37,252 bases of DNA from Maccoyibacter sp900556645 (GTDB lineage: Bacteria > Bacillota > Clostridia > Lachnospirales > Lachnospiraceae): NCBI GenBank assembly GCA_958349535.1, contig CATWDJ010000019.1, forward strand, positions 1 through 37,252, given 5' to 3'. Shown here in pieces: positions 31,008 to 37,252 of this stretch. Position numbers and translations under genes: made by a program. The notes below the pieces were generated by a model, which was given only the letters and a program-made list of their open reading frames with translations, did no database searches and was not told the origin of the DNA. Every line of letters begins with the position of its first letter. The stretch's first letter is position 1.

Positions 31008-32197
31008 AGATTAAAAGCATTTTAAATGAGAATACAGTCACACTTGAAGAGGAGAATGGAATCTACAGGGGTGAGCAGACCGCACCTGTGCAGGAGTTGA
31101 ATACCACCGATTCTGCCGCTTATTATCCCATTACCGTAACGGCAGAGGATTCTGCCGGAAATGTGACTGTGAATAATGATAATACGGTTAGGGTAGAGAA
31201 TGATTTCTCTTTTCAGGTCATTGCCGCAGACCCTCAAGGTAAAGAGCTGGATTTTCTGAATGACGCAGAAGTGGATGTGGATATCGGCACGGACAATGAT
31301 TTTGAACTTACCATATCTATGGCAGACTACGGCGAGAATTATGCATACGGAAATCGTATCTTTATCCCGGACACGGAATACGGCGGTCTTATTGAGGATA
31401 TGAATGTCATAACTGCCGAGGATGAGATAAAGCTGAATGGATACACATGGCGTGGACTTCTCACCCAGAAAGTTGTGGAGCCTCCGGACGGAGCAGACAA
31501 TCTGATTTTAAACGGAGAGCTGAATGCTGTCATTAAGGAACTGGTAGGAGACAGGTTCGGGGATTTATTTATTGTGGATACGGTAGATACGGGCGTCAGT
31601 TTAAATGGCTGGGTAGTAGACCGCTACGCCACCCTATATGACACCATTATGAAGTTTCTGGAAGCATATGGATACCGCCTTAAAATCTGGTATCAGCAGG
31701 GAGAACGTATCGAACCGGGAGCTGTTCATTTACAGGCGGTGCCTGTGGTGGACTACTCCGAACAGCTTGAGTATAGTCAGGATGCCAACCTTGATTTTAA
31801 TGTCCGGGACTACCGCCGGGGTATTAATCATTTAATCTGTGCCGGCGGAGGAGAAGGCACGGAGCGAATCATCCTACATCTTTATGTACAGGAGGACGGC
31901 AGTATCGGAAAAACGCAGTTTTATACCGGATTATCCGAGCGGACAGCCTATTATGACTACGGAAAAGCCGAGGATGAGGAGAAACTGGAAGAGGGTGGCA
32001 TGAAACGGCTGACAGAGCTTCAGAACTATAAAAAGTTTGAGGTAAGTGTAGATGATATTGACCTTGAGCTAGGGGATATCGTCGGCGGCAGGGAATACAT
32101 CACGGGAACTGAAGTGAAAAAGCCTGTGGCAGGAAAGATTTTTAACCAGAAAAATGGGCAGATGTCCATTCAATATAAACTGAAAGGAGCAGATTGA
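30998..32197 (+). CDS. tail-tip protein (ReqiPepy6 Gp37-like)
   Basis: A 399-residue tail-tip component. Residues about 1-70 form an Ig-like addition (AYYPITVTAEDSAGNVTVNN). The remainder (about 75-395) matches the Gp37-like/prophage tail hub class, with RIFIPDTEYGGLIEDMNVIT, GYTWRGLLTQKVVEPP and INHLICAGGGEGTERIILHL. It may adsorb to or locally open the cell wall. AGGAG lies about 10 nt before ATG 30998. Confidence 0.75.
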   Translation: MGLEIKSILNENTVTLEEENGIYRGEQTAPVQELNTTDSAAYYPITVTAEDSAGNVTVNNDNTVRVENDFSFQVIAADPQGKELDFLNDAEVDVDIGTDNDFELTISMADYGENYAYGNRIFIPDTEYGGLIEDMNVITAEDEIKLNGYTWRGLLTQKVVEPPDGADNLILNGELNAVIKELVGDRFGDLFIVDTVDTGVSLNGWVVDRYATLYDTIMKFLEAYGYRLKIWYQQGERIEPGAVHLQAVPVVDYSEQLEYSQDANLDFNVRDYRRGINHLICAGGGEGTERIILHLYVQEDGSIGKTQFYTGLSERTAYYDYGKAEDEEKLEEGGMKRLTELQNYKKFEVSVDDIDLELGDIVGGREYITGTEVKKPVAGKIFNQKNGQMSIQYKLKGAD

Positions 32198-32198
32198 G

Positions 32199-33053
32199 AT
32201 GAGCTTTAAAGGAATCACGGTCATGGTACCGGAAGAAAATCTCGGGAATATCACGGCGGCAGACGATGCAGCCATCTTCCAGAGCCTCATCGGTTCGGAT
32301 GGTGTGTTAAGCATTGGAAATAAATTCGCTGTGACCGTCATCAGTAATAATGATGTTAGGATATCAGATGGTGTTTTATGCGTCGGCGGTCATATTGGAC
32401 GCATTGCTTATGGGGACTATAATGATATGACCATTGAAAACGGCATACTTGGAGAAAACAGGAATGATATCATTTATGCGAAGTTCTTGACCAGCGGAAA
32501 TTATGACACATTTACCCTTGAAGTTAAAAAGGGAGACAGTATTGCCGGGACTGCGAAGGACCCGGATTTTACACAGGGAATATTGTATGAAAATGCTACA
32601 CTCCGGGAGATACCGCTTTGGCGTGTGAAACTGGAAGAGTTAAGTATCGTAGCGGTGGAGCAGATGTTCACGGTTATTCCGACCATACCGGAACTTCTGG
32701 CTATGGTTAATTTAAAAGGAAGTGCAACCGATGTGAATGCTTTAAAAACATCTGTGAATACGATAAATACAAAATTAACAGCCGGATATGTTGCCGGTAC
32801 AGATGAATTTAAATATAAAGCTGCATGGGATAGTGTTAATACAGGCACACATAAACTGATGTATATCATATCAGACGGTGGCACGGAGCCGATTATAGTT
32901 CCATGCAATATTAGTATAGCAAGCACGGCATCTCCTGTTATTATGAAAAATGCCAGCGGTTCCGCTATTTTTCAGTACTGCGTTTCAGGCAAAACGCTAT
33001 ATGTGTACGTTTTAAACAGTTCTAATAAGGTCGGAGTAAATTATATTTTATAG
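32199..33053 (+). CDS. tail fibre/receptor-binding candidate
   Basis: A 284-residue beta-rich protein. The N-terminal part (about 1-150: KGITVMVPEENLGNITAADD, YGDYNDMTIENGILGENRND) resembles baseplate/tail fibre upper proteins. A short helical linker (about 165-195) precedes a distinct C-terminal beta domain (STASPVIMKNASGSAIFQYC), a plausible receptor-binding head. AAAGGAG is 9 nt upstream. Specific receptor unknown. Confidence 0.65.
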   Translation: MSFKGITVMVPEENLGNITAADDAAIFQSLIGSDGVLSIGNKFAVTVISNNDVRISDGVLCVGGHIGRIAYGDYNDMTIENGILGENRNDIIYAKFLTSGNYDTFTLEVKKGDSIAGTAKDPDFTQGILYENATLREIPLWRVKLEELSIVAVEQMFTVIPTIPELLAMVNLKGSATDVNALKTSVNTINTKLTAGYVAGTDEFKYKAAWDSVNTGTHKLMYIISDGGTEPIIVPCNISIASTASPVIMKNASGSAIFQYCVSGKTLYVYVLNSSNKVGVNYIL

Positions 33054-33072
33054 CTTATGAAGGAGAATAAAC

Positions 33073-33456
33073 ATGAAGAAAATTATTTTTAATGATGGAA
33101 GAAGCTGTGATGTGCAGACAGTAGAAGCCTCCGGTGGAGTGCTTCATGTGAGATTTATCTTACAGACCTCAGAGCAGCTCAAGGCATTTTTTAAAGATGA
33201 ATTTGCCTGTAAGCGGCTCACGGTGCAGGAAAACGGTAAAGAGACCGTTTTTGAGAACTACACCAATCTTACCTATATAAAAGAAGAGGCAGGAGGCATC
33301 TGGGAGGTTGAGATGGTTCAGCCGGAGGCAGACCTTGAGACCAGAATGTCCGCTGTTGAGCAGAAAACGGACGATACATTAAACGCATTAACCGAAGCGG
33401 TATTGGAGCTGACCACCGCTATTGCGGCAATGAAGGAGGTGGAAGCGGATGTTTAA
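33073..33456 (+). CDS. tail-associated small protein
   Basis: A 127-residue protein. The first 80 residues are beta-rich (MKKIIFNDGRSCDVQTVEAS; FENYTNLTYIKEEAGGIWEV) and the rest is a coiled coil (AVEQKTDDTLNALTEAVLEL). It sits between fibre and XkdX-like genes. The coiled coil suggests oligomerisation at the tail tip. AAGGAG precedes ATG 33073. Confidence 0.65.
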   Translation: MKKIIFNDGRSCDVQTVEASGGVLHVRFILQTSEQLKAFFKDEFACKRLTVQENGKETVFENYTNLTYIKEEAGGIWEVEMVQPEADLETRMSAVEQKTDDTLNALTEAVLELTTAIAAMKEVEADV

Positions 33457-33574
33457 TGAAAATTCAATCGTAGCCAGAATATGGGCAGGAAAAGTGAAAG
33501 ACGGTACATACACCTTAGAGCAGATTCCGGACTTATACAATCTGAGAGAAGTGGTAGCCGGAATGGTAGTATAG
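33449..33574 (+). CDS. XkdX-like small phage protein
   Basis: A 41-residue protein (MFNENSIVARIWAGKVKDGT; EQIPDLYNLREVVAGMVV) typical of the XkdX family found at the end of phage tail operons. ATG 33449 overlaps the previous stop by 8 nt, with AAGGAGG 7 nt upstream. Function of the family is unknown. Confidence 0.75.
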   Translation: MFNENSIVARIWAGKVKDGTYTLEQIPDLYNLREVVAGMVV

Positions 33575-33580
33575 AGCCAG

Positions 33581-33615
33581 AGAGCCAGATATCTTCATGA
33601 TGTTTGGCTCTTTTT
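33581..33615 (+). terminator. terminator at the end of the tail operon
   Basis: AGAGCCA (33581-33587) pairs with TGGCTCT (33605-33611), with an inner ATC/GAT, followed by TTTTT. It separates tail and lysis genes. Confidence 0.7.
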
Positions 33616-33642
33616 AAATAAGAAGAAAAGGGAGAGATGCGT

Positions 33643-33948
33643 ATGATTGCATTCATAAATGACTACTGGCAGATACTCACAACCTTTTTAGCGGTCGTAG
33701 CTTATCTGTACAGGCAGATAGTGGCTACCAGAAAAGGGGTCAGAGCATTGCTGAGAGCGGATATTATCCGACTCTATAATAAATACCATGATGACCTTGG
33801 ATACTGTCCTCTCTACGTTAAGCAGGCGTTAGAAGAGGAATACAAGGAATACCACGCATTAAAAGGGAATGGCGTAGGCACCCAGATGTATGAGGTTTTA
33901 ATGGATTTACCAACAGAACCACAGGAGGAATTAAATGAAAGGAATTAA
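33643..33948 (+). CDS. membrane-anchored phage protein of the lysis module
   Basis: A 101-residue protein with an N-terminal hydrophobic helix (about residues 7-23: WQILTTFLAVVAYLY) and a charged cytoplasmic-type remainder (VRALLRADIIRLYNKYHDDL). I chose ATG 33643, about 7 nt after AGGGAGAG; ATG 33637 is too close. It overlaps the holin gene by 14 nt and may be a holin partner or antiholin; this is inference from position. Confidence 0.62.
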   Translation: MIAFINDYWQILTTFLAVVAYLYRQIVATRKGVRALLRADIIRLYNKYHDDLGYCPLYVKQALEEEYKEYHALKGNGVGTQMYEVLMDLPTEPQEELNERN

Positions 33949-34153
33949 AATTAGTGAAAAAACAAAGAAATGGTTGAAAGCGGCAGGAATCCGAGCCGTA
34001 AAAACAATGGCACAGACAGTAGTAGCATTAATTCCAGCGGCGGCAACCATTACACAGGTGGATTGGCTTACCGTTATCGGTACGGCGGCATTAGCAGGCG
34101 TAACATCTGTTATCACATCATTGGCAGGATTGCCAGAGCTTAAGGAGGATTAA
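33935..34153 (+). CDS. phage holin (r1t-like)
   Basis: A 72-residue protein with two hydrophobic segments (about 23-42, AQTVVALIPAAATITQ, and 43-66, WLTVIGTAALAGVTSVITSL), a basic N-terminus (MKGIKISEKTKKWLKAAGIR) and an acidic end (LPELKED), matching r1t-type holins that time cell lysis. AGGAGG precedes ATG 33935. The amidase follows after 3 nt. Confidence 0.82.
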   Translation: MKGIKISEKTKKWLKAAGIRAVKTMAQTVVALIPAAATITQVDWLTVIGTAALAGVTSVITSLAGLPELKED

Positions 34154-34156
34154 GAT

Positions 34157-34981
34157 ATGAATATCATTGAAACAGGTTTAAAATTTGAAAGTTTGAGTTA
34201 TCGAAAAAACACAACGAGGATTATCTTACATCATGCCGCCGCTACTAATTGTAGTGCAGAGGATATTCACAGATGGCATAAGCAGAAAGGATGGAGCGGA
34301 GCAGGCTATCATTTCCTTGTGAGAAAAGATGGCTCCATTTACAGGCTCCGGCCAGAAGCGGCAGTTGGTGCTCACGCTTCAGATAATAACAGTAACAGCC
34401 TTGGAATCTGCTTTGAGGGAAACTTTGAGACAGAGAGCATGACAGATATTCAGAAGAACGCCGGAGCAGAGCTTGTGGCGTATTTAAAAAATAAATATGG
34501 AATCAGCACTGTGCAGCGGCATAAAGACGTAGGGACCACATCTTGTCCGGGTAAAAACTTTCCGTTTGATGAGATTTCCTCTGGCCAGCAGACAAGCTCA
34601 TCAACCGTACAGGCGGCAGAGACAGCCCCGACAGGATTCTCACAGGATGTCCTTGATTTTCAAAGAGCCTGCAACGCAGACGGTATCACGGATGAAAACG
34701 GAAATGAGCTGAAAGAGGACGGCCTTATCGGAGCTCATACCAGAGCGGCTGCAGCTAAAGTACTTTTAAAAGCAAAGCTGGTAAACGGAAAATACAAGGT
34801 CGGCTCTACAGGTATTCTGGTAGAGTTCGTACAGTTTCGTATTGGATTCACAGGAGCAGACATTGACCGGAAGTACGGTGCAGATACCAGACAGGCTGTG
34901 ATGGCATATCAGGAGAATCACAGATTAACAGCAGATGGAATCGTCGGTGTAAAAACGATTACGTGTATGCTGGGATATTAA
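34157..34981 (+). CDS. N-acetylmuramoyl-L-alanine amidase endolysin
   Basis: A 274-residue endolysin. The Amidase_2 domain (about 15-140) shows zinc ligands in ILHHAAA, the GAGYHFLVRKDGSIYRLRPE core and RHKDVGTTSCPGKNF with the second His and Cys. The C-terminal half (about 165-273) contains two peptidoglycan-binding-like repeats (VLDFQRACNADGITDENGNE; VEFVQFRIGFTGADID). It has no signal peptide, so export needs the holin. AAGGAGG is upstream of ATG 34157. Confidence 0.92.
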   Translation: MNIIETGLKFESLSYRKNTTRIILHHAAATNCSAEDIHRWHKQKGWSGAGYHFLVRKDGSIYRLRPEAAVGAHASDNNSNSLGICFEGNFETESMTDIQKNAGAELVAYLKNKYGISTVQRHKDVGTTSCPGKNFPFDEISSGQQTSSSTVQAAETAPTGFSQDVLDFQRACNADGITDENGNELKEDGLIGAHTRAAAAKVLLKAKLVNGKYKVGSTGILVEFVQFRIGFTGADIDRKYGADTRQAVMAYQENHRLTADGIVGVKTITCMLGY

Positions 34982-35192
34982 TAAGAGCAGAAAAGCCGGT
35001 ATGGAGAAATCTGTGTCGGCAATATAAAATATTAAAAAAGCATTATTGATAAATTGTCAATATGGTGGTAAAATAAGAACATAAGTTCTGTATGGGGATT
35101 GGCATATTAGATATTAATAATATTGTAAAATATTAAAATTGAACATGATTTTATATGAAATTACCAAAAAGTAACAAACTTTCTCAGAATTA

Positions 35193-35220
35193 TTGCAAAT
35201 TATGTCAAAAGATGTAAAAT
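35193..35220 (+). promoter_or_regulatory. promoter of the accessory pair
   Basis: TTGCAA (35193-35198), 16 nt, TAAAAT (35215-35220), 27 nt before the 35248 start. The rest of the 266-nt gap (34982-35247) is AT-rich with no ORF. Confidence 0.55.
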
Positions 35221-35247
35221 GTAAGAAAAAGCGTTAGGAGAGAGTTT

Positions 35248-36153
35248 ATGACACAGACAAGGAAGATAAGAATTGAGTATTTTCAAGTTGTAAAGGCACC
35301 AATAGGAGGAAATGCCACAGAAAAGTTGTATAAGTTAGAAAAATTGATATTGAAAGCTAATGGGCTACCTCCGGAGGAAAGAATTTTTCGGTATTATCAA
35401 GAAGAGGCACGTCTAGATAAATTTTGGTATAATAAAGTAGATGACTATTGGTATTTGAATTTTGTAAGATTAAGACAAACAAAGCTTCCTGTTAGAGCAA
35501 AAAAGACAGAAGAGGCTATATCAATGCATTTAGAAGAAGATGAATATATAGGTGAAGATGTGAGTGCAGTATATGATTGTGAAAATCATATTTTAGCATT
35601 ACAAAGAAATCGTGATAGTTTGAGTGCTACAGGAATTGAACAGTATTTAACAGAGCTTTGTGGAGAGAAAGATAGTGGTATTTTTTTAAGACCTGTACCT
35701 ATAAGAGGAATTGATGAAAAAATAAATCGTGCTAAAGTATTTAGAAAATTCACAATGAAATTTGCAACAGCAACGGAGCTGAAGAAAACAGATGTGAAAA
35801 AGACATCTTTTTCGAAACTATTTGAATATCTAGATGGATTTGAATCAAAAACAGCTACTTTAACGATTTCCCTCGGGAGGACTAGAAAAGGTACATTAGA
35901 TGAAACTATTATACGTGAAGCAATTGAGGACATCAGTAAAACAGATGGAATTGTGACAGGAGCAGAGGTTAGTGTAAAATACTCAGAAGCAGATCCTATT
36001 GATGTAATAGATTTATTCACTATGAAATACCATGATTTTATAGTCTGTAAAGTTGAAGAGCGAGAATCTATAGAGTTTAATGATTTAGTTGATCAAATAC
36101 ACATAAGATATAATAGAAGTAAAGATGATATTTTAAAGGCCATAAATGAATGA
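35248..36153 (+). CDS. DUF6731-like accessory protein
   Basis: A 301-residue cytosolic protein. Regions with conserved feel are RKIRIEYFQVVKAP, YWYLNFVRLRQTKLP, HLEEDEYIGEDVSAVYD and ILALQRNRDSLSATGIEQYL, the pattern I associate with DUF6731 proteins found at prophage ends. The C-terminal half is alpha/beta (TATLTISLGRTRKGTLDETI). AGGAGAG precedes ATG 35248, and it has its own promoter. Its AT-rich codon use differs from the structural genes. The stop lies 34 nt before the membrane-protein start at 36188, or overlaps ATG 36146. A sensor role in defence or exclusion is inferred. Confidence 0.65.
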   Translation: MTQTRKIRIEYFQVVKAPIGGNATEKLYKLEKLILKANGLPPEERIFRYYQEEARLDKFWYNKVDDYWYLNFVRLRQTKLPVRAKKTEEAISMHLEEDEYIGEDVSAVYDCENHILALQRNRDSLSATGIEQYLTELCGEKDSGIFLRPVPIRGIDEKINRAKVFRKFTMKFATATELKKTDVKKTSFSKLFEYLDGFESKTATLTISLGRTRKGTLDETIIREAIEDISKTDGIVTGAEVSVKYSEADPIDVIDLFTMKYHDFIVCKVEERESIEFNDLVDQIHIRYNRSKDDILKAINE

Positions 36154-36187
36154 GGTAGAGAATAAAGCAGAATGGAGGCAATGGAGA

Positions 36188-36760
36188 ATGAGTAAAGATG
36201 ATAAAAGATCTTGGATAGTAGAAAAGTTTTATCCGTTTATTATTTCAATACTTATATCCATTGCCTGCGGTATAGTATTTCGTAATATAAAAATTGAGGA
36301 TGATGTAAATTCTATTCTTAGTGCTATTTTAAATTTTGCGGCAATTATTATAGGCTTTTTAGGCGTATTAATATCAATTTTATTCGGTTCTCAAATTAAT
36401 GATATTGTCGTATTTGTTATGGATGATGAAAGATATAAGAAAATGCTAAAAAGATACTTTTTTAATGCAATAAGATCAGGATTTATGCTGATTTTATTTA
36501 CGATTATTATTTTTTTTCGTTCTACATTAGATTCGGTAATGTTAAATGTAGTTAAGGAGATGCATTTTATTCTTAAATATGGGTGGTTATTTTTTCTTGT
36601 ATATTTTTCTTTGTCATCGTATAGGGTTATATCTGTTGTAATGAAAATTGCATTTAGAAATAATCCAATAATAAAAGAAGATGATGAAGAAATAGATAAG
36701 GAAGAATATAAGAAAATGAAGGAAGAAAAAAATCTGTCTAATTTAAAAGGAATGAAATAA
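36188..36760 (+). CDS. four-helix membrane protein, partner of the DUF6731-like protein
   Basis: About 190 residues from ATG 36188 (GGAGG 9 nt upstream); ATG 36146, overlapping the previous stop, would add 14 residues. Four hydrophobic helices (about 13-32, 45-68, 97-116, 131-152), with a basic N-terminus and a charged helical tail (EEIDKEEYKKMKEEKNLSNL). It has no transporter motif. Paired with a cytosolic sensor-like gene at a prophage end, it could be a membrane-disrupting effector or a superinfection-exclusion protein. Not recognised as a named family. Confidence 0.65.
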   Translation: MSKDDKRSWIVEKFYPFIISILISIACGIVFRNIKIEDDVNSILSAILNFAAIIIGFLGVLISILFGSQINDIVVFVMDDERYKKMLKRYFFNAIRSGFMLILFTIIIFFRSTLDSVMLNVVKEMHFILKYGWLFFLVYFSLSSYRVISVVMKIAFRNNPIIKEDDEEIDKEEYKKMKEEKNLSNLKGMK

Positions 36761-36825
36761 TTTTGTATCGCTATGGTAAAGGGATTTCATTGAAAATAAT
36801 TTTAAGTAAGTTTTAGAGATAATTT

Positions 36826-36870
36826 CGTGTTGCATTTCGTGTTGCATTTAGCCGAAAACGTGTTGCATTT
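36826..36870 (+). repeat. right-end 12-bp repeats (putative integrase arm sites)
   Basis: Three exact copies of CGTGTTGCATTT at 36826-36837, 36838-36849 (tandem) and 36859-36870, matching those next to attL and in the same orientation. On the excised circle they would lie on the other side of the core, the P-arm arrangement of tyrosine recombinases. Confidence 0.6.
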
Positions 36871-36910
36871 CACGAAAAACATAATATTAAAGCGAAAAGT
36901 AATAAAACCC

Positions 36911-36956
36911 AAAACCCCAGTAAATATCGGCATTAACGATAAATACTGGGGTTTTA
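36911..36956 (+). terminator. long bidirectional hairpin at the prophage right end
   Basis: A perfect 12-bp stem AAAACCCCAGTA/TACTGGGGTTTT plus an inner ATCG/CGAT, flanked by A- and T-rich tracts on both sides. It insulates prophage and chromosome transcription. Confidence 0.8.
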
Positions 36957-36973
36957 TTATTACTATGCTTATA

Positions 36974-37033
36974 GGGTTCGACTCCCGTCTACTCCATTAT
37001 AAAAGTCTAGTATTTACTAGGCTTTTTATTTTT
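36974..37033 (+). repeat. attR core (direct repeat copy 2)
   Basis: Identical over 60 bp to 7096-7155. It contains a 3' fragment of ssrA (36974-36996) and the terminator, with no upstream tmRNA. It marks the right prophage boundary. Confidence 0.95.
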
Positions 37034-37252
37034 GGTGTTGCATTTGTACAAAAACTAAAAAGGGAATACCATTTTGTGGAATGGTTTGTGTTAGATGGAA
37101 ATACATTTATACTCTTAGAGAAAAGGAGCAGAATAGCTATGAAGAAAATTCTTGATGAAGGATAGCATTCCAATTGCTCTTTTGGTATAGAAAACGAATT
37201 GAGTATTCCGGCTCCCATTGAGCCACCTGTCCGGAGTTTGAGAGCCACCATT
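37034..37252 (+). other. chromosomal flank after attR with an integrase 3'-end relic
   Basis: The first 19 bp (37034-37052) match the integrase 3' end including one 12-bp unit and GTACAAAA, so the old attB already carried a trace of a related element. Further on, TTGTGT-N16-TATACT (about 37087-37114), an AAAGGAG and an 8-codon ORF (MKKILDEG) at 37139-37165 may be a leader or remnant. I cannot name any gene here. Confidence 0.4.

Larger units (their letters stand above)
7096..37033. mobile_element. integrated temperate siphovirus-like prophage at ssrA
   Basis: The element is bounded by a 60-bp perfect direct repeat at the ssrA 3' end and at 36974-37033. It contains, in order, integrase, lysogeny control, early/replication, regulation, packaging, head, tail, lysis and accessory modules, about 29.9 kb. 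The late set is complete by inspection (TerS, TerL, portal, MuF, protease, scaffold, capsid, connectors, tail tube, tape measure, Dit, tail protein, fibre, holin, amidase). Only small early genes look damaged, so it may still be inducible. Confidence 0.95.

Noticed and set aside
36827..37165. ORF of 112 codons spanning attR
   Set aside because: It crosses the arm repeats, a long hairpin terminator and the att core, and has no SD; it is a chance frame.
36997..37251. Minus-strand 84-codon ORF in the right flank
   Set aside because: It runs into the ssrA terminator, has no visible SD within the window and no recognised domain.
1..37252. CRISPR array, ordinary tRNA or rRNA genes, insertion sequences
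   Set aside because: I saw no spacer-repeat pattern, no cloverleaf other than the tmRNA, and no transposase or terminal inverted repeats.

Overview
The window is chromosomal DNA of a low-to-moderate GC Firmicute, most likely a Lachnospiraceae-type Clostridia. The basis is the gene order secG-rnr-smpB-ssrA, strong AGGAGG ribosome binding sites, consensus sigma-A promoters and a tmRNA tag reading AEDNLAYAA. No species is claimed.

Left chromosomal part (1-7118): purB and a DUF554 membrane protein gene, a terminator, enolase (eno), then the secG-rnr-smpB group and the tmRNA gene ssrA. RNase R, SmpB and tmRNA work together in rescue of stalled ribosomes and decay of the stalled mRNA. ssrA has its own TTGACG-N17-TATAAT promoter.

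Prophage (about 7096-37033): a roughly 29.9 kb temperate siphovirus-like prophage sits in the 3' end of ssrA. A 60-bp perfect direct repeat (7096-7155 and 36974-37033) covers the tmRNA T-arm, acceptor 3' strand and terminator, so ssrA stays intact. Leftward are a tyrosine integrase, a very short hydrophobic protein that looks like a Hol-Tox/TxpA-type type I toxin with a convergent small RNA, an ImmA/IrrE metallopeptidase carrying extra zinc ribbons, and an ImmR-like repressor. A divergent operator region (10103-10274) follows. Rightward are a Cro-like regulator, an antirepressor, small early genes (several broken by single-base indels), a DnaD-like replisome organizer and a helicase loader-like protein. 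Next come an AT-rich, inverted-repeat-rich stretch, a self-contained promoter-gene-terminator cassette and a sigma-like late regulator.

The late operon is complete: TerS, TerL, portal, a MuF-type minor capsid protein with a C-terminal putative cysteine-protease toxin domain and adjacent immunity-like gene, a Prp-type protease, scaffold, capsid, connectors, tail tube, tail chaperones, tape measure, distal tail, tail lysin-like protein, fibre, XkdX-like protein, holin and amidase. Between the lysis genes and attR lies a two-gene accessory locus, a DUF6731-like protein plus a four-helix membrane protein, a plausible lysogenic-conversion or phage-exclusion module.

Most noteworthy: the candidate type I toxin-antisense RNA locus at 8325-8681; the MuF toxin/immunity cassette at 20575-22652; a phage Prp protease whose probable LQ-x-F recognition motif occurs at the N-termini of scaffold, capsid and possibly tail tube; the DUF6731/membrane pair; 12-bp repeats flanking att that also encode the integrase C-terminus; and several small genes with frameshifts or non-ATG starts.
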